This document shows, one piece after another, positions 14,867 through 22,468 of a stretch of 28,951 nt of DNA. Made by a program: the position numbers and the translations under genes. The notes below the pieces were generated by a model. That model saw only the letters and a list, made by a program, of their open reading frames with translations, was not told the origin of the DNA and made no database searches. The stretch covers positions 1 to 28,951 of the forward strand of contig JBLHJW010000009.1 in NCBI GenBank assembly GCA_047619465.1, in the 5' to 3' direction. Positions within the stretch are counted from its first letter, which is position 1, and every line of letters begins with the position of its first letter. The DNA comes from CAYHDV01 sp047619465. GTDB taxonomy: Bacteria; Patescibacteriota; Minisyncoccia; Phycocordibacterales; CSBR16-119.

Positions 14867-16375
14867 TTATTGTGAATTTAATACACCTTCATCCACAAAC
14901 CTTTGTTTTAAAATAATATCATCAGGGCTTTCAATAGAGGTGTCTATTTTACAAGCAGAAACAGGGGCGACAGTAAATGTCCAGTCCCTGGACTTGCGTT
15001 CATTTGTACAGATTCCTTGAGGGTAGATATAATAATCTTCTTCAGGCATTTCATATAGTCCCTTACCAGAATGGTAGTATCTAAATCTATCGTCCGAAGA
15101 CTCTCTAAGGTTGAAGAAGGTTTCTGCGTCTAGTGACATATCTCCATAAAGAATTTCAAAATGAAGATGAGATCTTTTTGTTCCACTTCTTCCTCCCTTT
15201 CCAATAACCTCTCCAATGTTTATCCAGTCTCCTGCCTCAACTTTCATCTTCGATAAATGGGCATAAAGAGTTAGCAATGGCCTACCCTCTGAATCTCTTC
15301 CATGTTCGATTACTATGACATTGCCATATCCAATATTCATTTTCTCCTGTTCATTCCACGATGCATTGTACGAACTATAAACAACATAACCACTTCTAAA
15401 GGCTTGTATGTCTGGAGCCATATTAAACAGATCAAAAGCAATGTCAATTCCTCGATGTCTAATGTTGTTTCTGTAGCCGTCGGTATCCTCACTATCTCCT
15501 ATTTCCATGTTTCCTGTGATTTCTGAAAACCATGGATGTTGAACGTTTCTAAAGAAGCAACCAGAAGAGACCTTGCTGTTCCTTAGAGTTTTGAGTGGGA
15601 AAACCCCGGGCATTCCATTTCTTTCTTTTCGAAAGGAAATTCTTATACCAAGCTCTGGCTCTGGATTGAAGATTATTTTTGAGTAAGGTTTAGCTTTCCA
15701 CCAGTCCCCTTTTAAGCGACCTCCAGGGTCAATTTTAATTTGAGCGCTGTAACATGTAACCACATTTTTTATCTCTCTTTGTGGAACTGTTAGCTTCTTA
15801 TCTTTCCTTGCTCTATAGCTTGATAGATAGTTATCTAGACTAGCAATTAACATCTTTGGTATCTGTCCATCATCTTTTGTTAAAAGACTATCGGCTATAG
15901 ACCAAACTCGTGCATCCTGAGACTCTCGGAGGGCTTTATTTTTTAACCCTTTTAATCTATTGTTGCTGAGATTATCAATCTCTGAAACAAGAGACTCGAT
16001 CCTTGCCATTTTTTCAGTTGACTTAGTTATTTCAGCTTGGATTTTCTGTATTTCCAAAGCTACAATTTCTAATTCATTGTCGATACCATGAGTAGTCTTA
16101 ACTAAAGCCACAGGTGCCGATTTAATAAGCGTTGGCTCATTAAGTTCGGCTTCTGTTTTTGGGAAAAAAGAACGACCTCTAGCTGTATAGATTGAAAAAT
16201 GGCCTTTTGTCGATTTTTCTGAGGCAGTTTCGTTCTCTCCGACATTAACTCTAGGTCGAGATTTTTTTCCTTGGAGAGCAAAAACAGCTTTGCTGTTTGT
16301 GCTGGCTTGTCTAATTTGACCAATTCCCAAAAAAGGAAGAAGCAACAAAAATAATAATCCTCTTAAGTTTTTCAT
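14867..16375 (-). CDS. Exported coiled-coil M23 peptidase
   Basis: 502 residues. A signal peptide (KNLRGLLFLLLLPFLGIGQ) is followed by a basic linker, a helical region likely to form a coiled coil (about 100-150, ELEIVALEIQKIQAEITKSTEKMARIESLVSEI shortened here to its heptad character), a unique domain (200-300), then the M23 domain with HRGID (H307, D311), YAHL (H373) and SHLHFE (H403, H405). The zinc ligands are complete, so it should be an active peptidoglycan endopeptidase. A 90-residue C-terminal extension ends with cysteines at GICTN and SACK. It is unrelated in layout to the LysM protein at 4441 and belongs to the three-gene island sharing TTGACT promoters. Confidence 0.9.
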   Translation of the reverse strand: MKNLRGLLFLLLLPFLGIGQIRQASTNSKAVFALQGKKSRPRVNVGENETASEKSTKGHFSIYTARGRSFFPKTEAELNEPTLIKSAPVALVKTTHGIDNELEIVALEIQKIQAEITKSTEKMARIESLVSEIDNLSNNRLKGLKNKALRESQDARVWSIADSLLTKDDGQIPKMLIASLDNYLSSYRARKDKKLTVPQREIKNVVTCYSAQIKIDPGGRLKGDWWKAKPYSKIIFNPEPELGIRISFRKERNGMPGVFPLKTLRNSKVSSGCFFRNVQHPWFSEITGNMEIGDSEDTDGYRNNIRHRGIDIAFDLFNMAPDIQAFRSGYVVYSSYNASWNEQEKMNIGYGNVIVIEHGRDSEGRPLLTLYAHLSKMKVEAGDWINIGEVIGKGGRSGTKRSHLHFEILYGDMSLDAETFFNLRESSDDRFRYYHSGKGLYEMPEEDYYIYPQGICTNERKSRDWTFTVAPVSACKIDTSIESPDDIILKQRFVDEGVLNSQ

Positions 16376-16403
16376 ATTTGATTGTTGGGTTCATTTGTAT
16401 TTT

Positions 16404-16431
16404 ATTATGCATGACTTTTCATACGAGTCAA
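16404..16431 (-). promoter_or_regulatory. Promoter of the exported M23 gene
   Basis: TTGACT (16426-16431), 16-base spacer, CATAAT (16404-16409) on the minus strand. The layout is shared with the next two genes of the island. Confidence 0.65.
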
Positions 16432-16446
16432 GTAAATAAGCATACA

Positions 16447-16476
16447 AAAAAGGAGAGCAAAAATGCTCTCCTTTTT
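16447..16476 (-). terminator. Terminator of the 157-residue tail-protein gene
   Basis: AAAAAGGAGAGCA/TGCTCTCCTTTTT with loop AAAA (16460-16463). It is nearly identical to the terminator at 17032-17059, including the flanking AGTATTAAAA. Confidence 0.9.
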
Positions 16477-16492
16477 AATACTTAAAATAGTA

Positions 16493-16966
16493 TTAAAACT
16501 TTAGTCTGGCTTCTGTCGGTGACAAGGCCGTTCGTAGTTTTTTAGAAGCAATCTTCTTCCTAGCTTCACCCGGTGAATCAACCAAGGCTCGCTTTTTCTT
16601 CGACACCTTGTTCTTCTCTGTCTTCTTTTTACCTGCAAAGGCTATTACTCTATCAGCCCAGGTGACCATGTCCTTTGGTTTTTCTGTTCGATGAACTGGA
16701 ACATAGACCAAGTCGGCATTTGTTTTAACCCTCCCCTTTTTCTTTTTAACAGGGTCAGCCTTTTTATCTTTTTCTGTCTTCTCAGCTTTTGGTTTATCAT
16801 CTTCCTTCGTTTCAGTTTCACCGACTTCAGTGAAATCAAAGGATGCAATCTTACAACAATTATCCCAACTGGACAGATTTGAATCTCCGTACCTAGATAC
16901 AAGAAATGAGAAAATTAGACATGTTCCTAAAATGGATAGAAAGATACCTTTATTTTGATTTTTCAT
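16493..16966 (-). CDS. Small membrane protein with SPxEAR C-terminal tail
   Basis: 157 residues. One hydrophobic segment at 7-23 (GIFLSILGTCLIFSFLV), then SSWDNCCK (C37, C38), a long Lys/Glu-rich low-complexity region (50-80), a short conserved-looking patch (PKDMVTWADRV, 97-107) and a basic tail (120-157). The tail contains VDSPGEARKK and ALSPTEARLKF and is nearly the same as the tail of the 585-residue protein next to it. I know no described family. The tail repeats one motif, SPxEARxK, about 20 residues apart and ends right after it, suggesting a targeting or binding tag. The gene has its own promoter and terminator. Confidence 0.75.
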   Translation of the reverse strand: MKNQNKGIFLSILGTCLIFSFLVSRYGDSNLSSWDNCCKIASFDFTEVGETETKEDDKPKAEKTEKDKKADPVKKKKGRVKTNADLVYVPVHRTEKPKDMVTWADRVIAFAGKKKTEKNKVSKKKRALVDSPGEARKKIASKKLRTALSPTEARLKF

Positions 16967-16994
16967 GTTTAGCGTGTGCTTTTAGTTTAGTTAT

Positions 16995-17022
16995 ATTATA
17001 CATGAATATAAACAAAAGTCAA
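16995..17022 (-). promoter_or_regulatory. Promoter of the 157-residue tail-protein gene
   Basis: TTGACT (17017-17022), 16 bases, perfect TATAAT (16995-17000) on the minus strand. The leader is about 22 bases. Confidence 0.7.
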
Positions 17023-17031
17023 GGTAAATAA

Positions 17032-17059
17032 AAAAGGAGAGCAAACCTGCTCTCCTTTT
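17032..17059 (-). terminator. Terminator of the 585-residue tail-protein gene
   Basis: AAAAGGAGAGCA/TGCTCTCCTTTT with loop AACC (17044-17047), near-duplicate of the terminator at 16447-16476. Confidence 0.9.
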
Positions 17060-17075
17060 AATACTGACTTCCTTT

Positions 17076-18833
17076 TCAAAGCTTTAACCTTGCCTCTTTT
17101 GGTGACAATGACCTAGTATACTTTTTTGTAGGAATTTTTTTCCTAGCTTTTTCTGGTGAATCAGTCAGATTTCGCTTCTTTGTAACTTTCTTTCTACTTT
17201 TGCTCTTTTCCTTGAGCTTACTCCAGTCTACTTTGTCGGGTGGAGGAGTATCTCGGTGGATAGGAGTTACTGTCGAGCTATCTTTTGGTTTAGTAGATTC
17301 TCTAAGGTTATCCTTAACAGATTTTCTGTTCAAGGAAGCAGAAACTGTAAGTCTTTTTTTAAGATCTTTAATTTCCATATTTTTCAGAGATTCTAAAGTT
17401 TTTAGTTCATTTCGCAATGAATCGGCTATCCCACCTGATGGTTTTTCAACTGTCTTGGTCACTGAATCATCTTTATTTGACGAGAGAAATAATCTAAACC
17501 AAGACCTATGGTTTTCAAACTTCCACCAGGAATCTTTTTCATCTAAACATAGAACACACCATGAGTTACACCATGCTGAAACAGATGCATTGTTAGAATA
17601 AAACTCACCCAGTTTACTTATTTGGGTTTTCTCTACAACGAAATCTTTATACGGCCTTCCAGTTTCTGTAAACCAAAAGAATCCAACAAATAAAGATATG
17701 GCGAGTGTTGTTTTAATAACTCTCCTCACCCAAAGTCTGACTACATTATTATCTATCCAGCCAAACAAAAGATATTTTCCAGCAGACGAAGCTATCCAAG
17801 CAAGCGCACCTTTAAAGGTGAATCCATACCACAAAGCCATAATGGCCAAGTAAAGCGTGTTCGGTTTCTTTTCCTTGCCGGCCTGTTTGCCAGATGGCGT
17901 TCTTTTTCTAGAAAACAAACTCTTTAAATTCCAGCCATTCCACCACACTAGAAAAGAAATCTTTCTTTTTGATAACCAAGAAGGGTTTTTTACTGGGGTG
18001 TTTTTCTTCTGGGTCTTTGTCTTCTTTTGTTGTGATTTCCTTTTTGAAACTAAAAATACAACAACCATTGCCGCAAGAGCCAACAGTAGTAATGCGAATG
18101 ATACGTCCATAGCCAACAGTATCGCAGTGTCTAATCTTGAGTATTTATCGACAGATCGGATCTGTTTTTTCTCCACCTCAACATCTTGAATGGGTGGTAA
18201 CTCTGCTAATTCTGGCTCTACTTCATCTGAGCCTACCGCTATCAATGTATTGTACAAAACCGGATTCAAAAGAGAGTCTCTTATTATCGCTACAACATCG
18301 TCACTTGTTGTAGAGTCAGTAATAGCATTTACAATTGAATCAATCTGCTGCATGTGTGCTTCATGTCTTTCAAGTGAGTCTCGCCTCAGTTGATCCTTAT
18401 CAACCTCTGCAAAGATAAGCCTATCTGGCCAGTGAACACTATCGAGGAAGGAACGTCTAAGTCTATAGATTTCTCCACCAAGTGTAGAACTTGCTGTTGT
18501 TAGAATGCTTATTTCGTGAGTTTTTGGTTCACGTAAGTAATTCTTGATAGAATCACTTGCTGACCTCAGGTTCGCTCTCTCAAACAGGAGCTCTTCCCAT
18601 CTCAGTATTCTTCCAGAATCTGGATAAGTAGAATCACTTCGCGTCTCCGAAGAAAAATTCGCAAGCTTAACAGCTCTCTTTTGGGTGTTTGTTTCGCCAT
18701 CTAGAATGACAGCGACTCTTATTGCTGGGCTTTTTTCTCCAGCTATGTCTTTTTCTATATCTTGAGCGTCCTTACCGCAGGAGGCCAGTATAATAAGGTA
18801 AAAGAATAGTATGAAATTCCAAATGTACTTCAT
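17076..18833 (-). CDS. Large lipoprotein-like membrane protein with SPxEAR C-terminal tail
   Basis: 585 residues. The N-terminus has a lipoprotein signal with lipobox LASC (C19). Residues 20-230 form an extracytoplasmic region rich in Asp-Ser pairs. Transmembrane segments are likely at 236-262, 327-350 and 373-389, separated by Lys-rich and Trp-rich stretches. A cysteine cluster (C422, C426, C429 in SAWCNSWCVLCL) precedes a charged region and the basic tail 550-585 with TDSPEKARKK and SLSPKEARLKL, matching the 157-residue neighbour. The patch DKVDWSKL (533-540) also resembles that protein's DMVTWADRV. No family was recognised. The ATG is preceded by a good Shine-Dalgarno (AAAGGA, seven bases away). 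Confidence 0.75.
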   Translation of the reverse strand: MKYIWNFILFFYLIILASCGKDAQDIEKDIAGEKSPAIRVAVILDGETNTQKRAVKLANFSSETRSDSTYPDSGRILRWEELLFERANLRSASDSIKNYLREPKTHEISILTTASSTLGGEIYRLRRSFLDSVHWPDRLIFAEVDKDQLRRDSLERHEAHMQQIDSIVNAITDSTTSDDVVAIIRDSLLNPVLYNTLIAVGSDEVEPELAELPPIQDVEVEKKQIRSVDKYSRLDTAILLAMDVSFALLLLALAAMVVVFLVSKRKSQQKKTKTQKKNTPVKNPSWLSKRKISFLVWWNGWNLKSLFSRKRTPSGKQAGKEKKPNTLYLAIMALWYGFTFKGALAWIASSAGKYLLFGWIDNNVVRLWVRRVIKTTLAISLFVGFFWFTETGRPYKDFVVEKTQISKLGEFYSNNASVSAWCNSWCVLCLDEKDSWWKFENHRSWFRLFLSSNKDDSVTKTVEKPSGGIADSLRNELKTLESLKNMEIKDLKKRLTVSASLNRKSVKDNLRESTKPKDSSTVTPIHRDTPPPDKVDWSKLKEKSKSRKKVTKKRNLTDSPEKARKKIPTKKYTRSLSPKEARLKL

Positions 18834-18856
18834 TTTTAAGTCCTTTAGTTTTTCTA

Positions 18857-18884
18857 ATTATGCATTTAAAATAGGAAAAGTCAA
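18857..18884 (-). promoter_or_regulatory. Promoter of the 585-residue tail-protein gene
   Basis: TTGACT (18879-18884), 16 bases, CATAAT (18857-18862). It is the third copy of the same -35 and spacing in this island. Confidence 0.65.
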
Positions 18885-18897
18885 ATAATGATCATCG

Positions 18898-18906
18898 TGA
18901 TATGAT
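18898..18906 (+). promoter_or_regulatory. Extended -10 element of the exonuclease III gene
   Basis: TGATATGAT, then six bases (TACGGA), then ATG at 18913. Leaderless layout. Confidence 0.55.
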
Positions 18907-18912
18907 TACGGA

Positions 18913-19704
18913 ATGAAGGTAATCTCATGGAATGTAAATGGAATACGAGCGGTGTACAACAAAGGGCTTTTTGAGCCTTTCGTGAAGAGGTTTAAGCCGG
19001 ATGTTATTTGTCTACAGGAGACAAAGGCTCAGCCTGACCAGTCCCCTGTTGATTTGCCAGACTACGAGGAGTACTGGAATTCTGCAGAAAGAAAAGGATA
19101 CAGTGGTACAGCAATTTTCTCTAAAGAAAAACCGATATCGATTTCTTTTGGCTTTAGTAAAAGGATAAATAAAAAATACAACCTAGGAGATGGTTTTGGA
19201 GATACAACAACAGAGGGTCGCGTGGTAACCGCAGAGTACAATGACTTCTATCTAGTAAATGTATATACCCCGAACTCCAAAAGAGGCCTTGAGAGATTGG
19301 AATTTCGTCACAAAGACTGGGATCCGGCTTTTCTTGAGCACTGCAAGTTTCTAGAAAAAAAGAAGCCGGCAGTGATGTGTGGAGATTTAAATGTTGCTCA
19401 CACAGAGGATGACTTAGCCCGTCCAAAAGACAACAAGAAAAATGCCGGGTTTACTCCAGAGGAGCGTGAAGGTGCTGACAGTATAATTAGCTCTGGATTT
19501 GTTGACACATTTAGAATGTTCACAAAAGGTAATGGCCACTACACTTGGTGGAGTAATTTTGCAAAGTCCCGTGAGAGGAATGTAGGTTGGCGCATAGATT
19601 ATTTTTTTGTTTCGGAAAAATTAAAATCAAAAGTAAAAAGCTCAAGAATACTTGCAGAGCAGATGGGTTCAGACCACTGTCCTATAGTTTTGGAAATAGA
19701 GTAA
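18913..19704 (+). CDS. xthA: Exodeoxyribonuclease III / AP endonuclease
   Basis: 263 residues, normal length. This enzyme cuts the backbone 5' to abasic sites and trims 3' ends in base excision repair. The EEP fold motifs are visible in order: ISWNVNGIRA (N7), CLQETKAQ (E36, metal ligand), YSGTAIFSK, VNVYTPNS, CGDLNVAHTEDDLARP, INGF-equivalent ISSGFVDTFR, YTWWSNF, WRIDYFFVS, and the C-terminal catalytic GSDHCPIVLEI. Together with the uracil-DNA glycosylase at 23643 it covers two steps of base excision repair. The ATG follows an extended -10 by six bases. Confidence 0.96.
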   Translation: MKVISWNVNGIRAVYNKGLFEPFVKRFKPDVICLQETKAQPDQSPVDLPDYEEYWNSAERKGYSGTAIFSKEKPISISFGFSKRINKKYNLGDGFGDTTTEGRVVTAEYNDFYLVNVYTPNSKRGLERLEFRHKDWDPAFLEHCKFLEKKKPAVMCGDLNVAHTEDDLARPKDNKKNAGFTPEEREGADSIISSGFVDTFRMFTKGNGHYTWWSNFAKSRERNVGWRIDYFFVSEKLKSKVKSSRILAEQMGSDHCPIVLEIE

Positions 19705-19729
19705 TAAATATAAGTTAAGGCGGGAACCC

Positions 19730-19758
19730 TTGCAGAATCATTGCTTTTTAAGTATATT
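19730..19758 (+). promoter_or_regulatory. Promoter of the small membrane-protein gene at 19778
   Basis: TTGCAG (19730-19735), 17-base spacer, TATATT (19753-19758). The -35 coincides with a TTG that could be misread as the start codon. Confidence 0.55.
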
Positions 19759-19777
19759 TGAAGAAAAGACACACCTC

Positions 19778-20023
19778 ATGAAATCAGTTAAGCCACCCCA
19801 CTTACATGGGACAGATCTTGGTTCTGAAAAAGAACCCTACGACCATGATAAACTAACCGATAATTCTTCCCCGACATCAACATTGAAGAATCTAGCTCTT
19901 CTGTTTATAATAATCACTGTGTTTATATGGATGGGCTTTGCTTTTGTTTCGGATAATACAAAAATAAACGTCCTTAAACAGGTCAAGCAAGTAACTACAG
20001 AGTGGATGCAGAAATGCTGCTAA
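19778..20023 (+). CDS. Small single-pass membrane protein
   Basis: 81 residues from the ATG at 19778. The first 40 residues are polar (KPPHLHGTDLGSEKEPYDHD); one transmembrane segment follows (LALLFIIITVFIWMGFAFV), then a short tail ending in CC. An alternative TTG start at 19730 overlaps the promoter and is rejected. No family recognised. A terminator follows. Confidence 0.65.
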   Translation: MKSVKPPHLHGTDLGSEKEPYDHDKLTDNSSPTSTLKNLALLFIIITVFIWMGFAFVSDNTKINVLKQVKQVTTEWMQKCC

Positions 20024-20033
20024 TCAACATGTA

Positions 20034-20062
20034 AGCGTCTCTATATTTAGAGGCGCTTTTTA
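20034..20062 (+). terminator. Terminator after the small membrane-protein gene
   Basis: AGCGTCTCTA/TAGAGGCGCT (one G-T pair), loop TATT (20044-20047), then TTTTT. Confidence 0.85.
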
Positions 20063-20067
20063 ATTTA

Positions 20068-20096
20068 TTGACAGTATTGAAGAAGAAGTGTAACCT
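20068..20096 (+). promoter_or_regulatory. Promoter of the hypothetical gene at 20121
   Basis: TTGACA (20068-20073), 17 bases, TAACCT (20091-20096), immediately after the preceding terminator. Confidence 0.6.
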
Positions 20097-20120
20097 GTGT
20101 TGAAACATTAACTCAAGCGA

Positions 20121-20465
20121 ATGGATATAGCCGTGTATGGTATGGGAAGTGTAAAACTGATCTTCCCTGCTTTGCTAGCTTGGAATTCAGAAAATGGTAG
20201 GAATATAATAATTCCAATTGGTGAGATTGTCGTGTTTGAATCAAACCCTGAAGAGACTTGCTTCTATTCAGAGATGATGATTGAGCAACCAAAATTGCAA
20301 CCTTTGGACATTGTTCTAACCGCAGATCGCGAGTTAGATTTAGAACTTTATGACGATGAAGAATTTCCATCCCTGATGCCTTTCACCCCGGAAATTTGCA
20401 GCAACTTTGCCGCAACACATGTTGCAGAATTCTGCAGGGGACCACCGGCAGATAAGCCCAAATAA
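20121..20465 (+). CDS. Hypothetical acidic protein
   Basis: 114 residues, no signal peptide or clear transmembrane segment; hydrophobic N-terminal third (VKLIFPALLAW) and a very acidic middle (ADRELDLELYDDEEF). Three cysteines. No family recognised. It has its own promoter and a strong terminator directly after the stop codon, which supports it being a real gene. Confidence 0.6.
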   Translation: MDIAVYGMGSVKLIFPALLAWNSENGRNIIIPIGEIVVFESNPEETCFYSEMMIEQPKLQPLDIVLTADRELDLELYDDEEFPSLMPFTPEICSNFAATHVAEFCRGPPADKPK

Positions 20466-20491
20466 AAACCCGTGCATTCGCACGGGTTTTT
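20464..20491 (+). terminator. Terminator after the hypothetical gene
   Basis: AAAAACCCGTGC/GCACGGGTTTTT with loop ATTC (20476-20479), then more T residues. It overlaps the last bases of the stop codon region. Confidence 0.9.
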
Positions 20492-20537
20492 TTATTTAGC
20501 TCTGCATAAGTTCAGAATATTTATTTAATTCCTTTCT

Positions 20538-22064
20538 TTACTTACCTACCCTGTGTTTCTTTCGGATTTCCTTTAGCTCTGCCTCTTCTGCCTCTTCTGT
20601 AGCGTCCTTACCTGCTTCCCCGAGTTTCTTTAGTTCTTCAGGTTTAAGCTTCAGCAGTTTTTGAGCTCTCTCTTTCTGATGTTCTAAATCGTTCTTTTGT
20701 GGGTCATCAAGCACTTCTTCTAGTAGAGCGTGAAGTATCCAACCTATTTCCCTTCCTGGTTTCATGCCAAGCTCAGCTAGCATGATATCTCCATTTAGCT
20801 TGAGTTGCTTTACAGAAACTGGATCACGACTCACTTCGTCTATCATTGATTCAAACTTACGTAGTCTATAAGGTGACTCTTTTGGGCGGCCCATACCTAT
20901 TCGGTCACAGCGACGGACATCCATTAGGTCCCACACAAGTTCTGGACCCACATTTCTTATTAACCTCCTTACTGCTGATAGTGTTATCTGGTCAGGATCT
21001 GAGAAGAACATATGCCATCTCACGAGTGAAACAACCGTTTTTGTTGTTTCACGTGAAAAGTGCAGTTTATCCATGATCTTCTTCGTCATCCTAGCTCCTA
21101 TAACTTCATGAGCATAGAAAGTCCAACCATTCCCTTTTGGATCAGGTTTTCTAGTTCTCGGCTTCCCTATGTCGTGGAACAATGCAGCAATTCTTACGTG
21201 AAACGGGTTATTCTTGTCTGCGCCGTTCTGTAGTGCCCGCAGAGAGTGCTCCCAAACATCATATATATGCTCTCCTCCTTGCTCAACTTTCACCATCTCT
21301 TCCAGTTCAGGAACAACATATGCCAGTAGCCCAAGTTTCTGCATTGTAATAAAGGCAATCATGGGGCTATCTGAGTTTATTATCTTTACAAGCTCATCTC
21401 GAATACGCTCCTCTGATATATTTGCCAAGAGTCCTGAATTTTTATCCATGGCCTCTAGAACCCCTGGGTCTGTCATGAAACCAAGCTGTGAAGAGAATCG
21501 AATAGCTCTCATAATTCGTAGGGCGTCCTCCTTAAATCTTTCGTCTGCGTTCCCCACCGCTCGGATACGCTGCTCCTGTATGTCCTTTATACCACCATAA
21601 ATGTCCGTTATAGACACTTCATGTCTTTTATACATCTCATCATCAATGTCGTTTACAGAAGAGCCTTTAATTTCAAGGGCTATTGCATTCATAGTGAAGT
21701 CTCGTCGTTTTAGGTCATCCTCAAGCTTGTCACTAAAGTCTACTGAGTCAGGATGTCTATTGTTGCTATACGTAGTCTCAGTTCTATAGGGTGTTATTTC
21801 AATAATCCTTACTGGATCATCTTGCTCCAATCCTTCATTTACTACAGCAACTGTTCCAAAGTTGTTTTCATATACAGTTTTCTCGAACAAGTCCTGTATT
21901 TGATCAGGTTTAGCGTTTGTTGTTATATCCCAGTCTTTTGGCTTTCTCTCTGTAAGTAGGTCTCGAACACATCCTCCAACTAAATACGCCTCAAAACCAC
22001 CCTTTTCTAAGGTTTGTGTTACTTTTACTACTTCGTTTGGAATGTTGAAATGCATTGTTCGCAT
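20538..22064 (-). CDS. cca: CCA-adding tRNA nucleotidyltransferase with HD domain
   Basis: 508 residues from the ATG at 22062-22064 (MRTMHFNIPNEVV); an internal ATG three codons on is equally possible, and the TTG at 22118 is upstream of the likely leader. The enzyme adds or repairs the 3' CCA of tRNAs. The class II nucleotidyltransferase head is clear: FEAYLVGGCVRDLLTERKPKDWDITTNA with the GG and DxD metal-binding residues, then RRDFTMNAIAL, the RNA-binding RFKEDALRIMRAIRF, and an HD domain (RIAALFHDIGKPRTRK). A charged C-terminal tail follows. The enzyme is essential here if other tRNAs resemble the two in this window, neither of which encodes CCA. A parS-like site lies within the gene. Confidence 0.95.
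   Translation of the reverse strand: MRTMHFNIPNEVVKVTQTLEKGGFEAYLVGGCVRDLLTERKPKDWDITTNAKPDQIQDLFEKTVYENNFGTVAVVNEGLEQDDPVRIIEITPYRTETTYSNNRHPDSVDFSDKLEDDLKRRDFTMNAIALEIKGSSVNDIDDEMYKRHEVSITDIYGGIKDIQEQRIRAVGNADERFKEDALRIMRAIRFSSQLGFMTDPGVLEAMDKNSGLLANISEERIRDELVKIINSDSPMIAFITMQKLGLLAYVVPELEEMVKVEQGGEHIYDVWEHSLRALQNGADKNNPFHVRIAALFHDIGKPRTRKPDPKGNGWTFYAHEVIGARMTKKIMDKLHFSRETTKTVVSLVRWHMFFSDPDQITLSAVRRLIRNVGPELVWDLMDVRRCDRIGMGRPKESPYRLRKFESMIDEVSRDPVSVKQLKLNGDIMLAELGMKPGREIGWILHALLEEVLDDPQKNDLEHQKERAQKLLKLKPEELKKLGEAGKDATEEAEEAELKEIRKKHRVGK
21045..21060. promoter_or_regulatory. parS-like ParB site inside cca
   Basis: TGTTTCACGTGAAAAG matches the canonical parS (TGTTTCACGTGAAACA) at 14 of 16 positions, with an intact TTTCACGTGAAA core. 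It lies in coding sequence, as parS sites often do. Confidence 0.6.
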
Positions 22065-22080
22065 TGATTTTATGCAGATA

Positions 22081-22117
22081 CAGGGGGTCGAACCCTTGGT
22101 ATGTTCCCATATGAACA
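22081..22117 (-). promoter_or_regulatory. tRNA T-arm-like element in the cca leader
   Basis: On the minus strand the leader between the promoter (22148-22156) and the ATG contains AAGGG-TTCGACC-CCCTG, a T-arm look-alike with a seven-base TTCRANN loop, preceded by the hairpin TGTTC/GAACA (22102-22117). The matching acceptor strand is absent, so it is not a tRNA gene. Confidence 0.3.
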
Positions 22118-22147
22118 ATAACCGCTTGATTGATTATTAACCCATTT

Positions 22148-22156
22148 AGTATATCA
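22148..22156 (-). promoter_or_regulatory. Extended -10 element of cca
   Basis: TGATATACT on the minus strand. Unlike most genes here it predicts a leader of about 75 bases before the ATG. Confidence 0.5.
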
Positions 22157-22173
22157 CTTTCTTCAAAAGAACA

Positions 22174-22202
22174 TTGCTTTATTGGGGGAAACATCATATA
22201 AT
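22174..22202 (+). promoter_or_regulatory. Promoter of tRNA-Arg
   Basis: TTGCTT (22174-22179), 17 bases, TATAAT (22197-22202). The predicted transcription start falls in a parS-like palindrome (22208-22223). Confidence 0.65.
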
Positions 22203-22207
22203 CTTCA

Positions 22208-22223
22208 TGTTTCATATGAAACG
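22208..22223. promoter_or_regulatory. parS-like palindrome, CATATG centre
   Basis: TGTTTCATATGAAACG: same arms as parS with CATATG in place of CACGTG. It lies between the tRNA-Arg promoter and gene. Confidence 0.5.
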
Positions 22224-22234
22224 ATTTCAACTAC

Positions 22235-22306
22235 GCACCTGTAGTGAAATGGATATCATACCGGTCTTCGGAACCGTCGTTGGGGGTTCGAGTCCCTCCA
22301 GGTGCA
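22235..22306 (+). tRNA. tRNA-Arg (anticodon TCG)
   Basis: Acceptor stem GCACCTG/CAGGTGC pairs fully. The anticodon loop is CTTCGGA with anticodon TCG at positions 34-36, reading CGA-type arginine codons. The T arm is GGGGG-TTCGAGT-CCCTC. The discriminator is A and the next bases are CAT, so CCA is not encoded. The lowest anticodon-stem pair is a C-T mismatch. Confidence 0.93.
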
Positions 22307-22310
22307 CATA

Positions 22311-22350
22311 AATAAAGAAACACCATGTATATATATGGTGTTTCTTTATT
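22311..22350 (+). terminator. Terminator after tRNA-Arg
   Basis: Perfect 16-pair stem, AATAAAGAAACACCAT with its complement at 22335-22350, loop GTATATAT. It starts five bases after the tRNA. Confidence 0.85.
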
Positions 22351-22437
22351 CACGCACGCTGTTGAGATGCGAAAGACGGAGCCGGTATAAAAGATAGGCA
22401 AAGCGAGTGCTTGTCGGCGAGTTGGGGTCGCGAGCGT

Positions 22438-22457
22438 TTATTTTGTATACAAAATAA
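22438..22457. repeat. Perfect 20-base palindrome
   Basis: TTATTTTGTATACAAAATAA, perfect inverted repeat in the non-coding region between tRNA-Arg and the candidate origin. It could be an operator or an easily melted cruciform; it does not match the parS-like set. Confidence 0.6.
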
Positions 22458-22468
22458 CGAATTGTAGC

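Noticed and set aside
22064..22140. Possible tRNA gene on the minus strand before cca
   Set aside because: The T-arm-like hairpin has no matching 5' acceptor strand (GCAGATA-like) upstream and no D arm, so it is at most a mimic.
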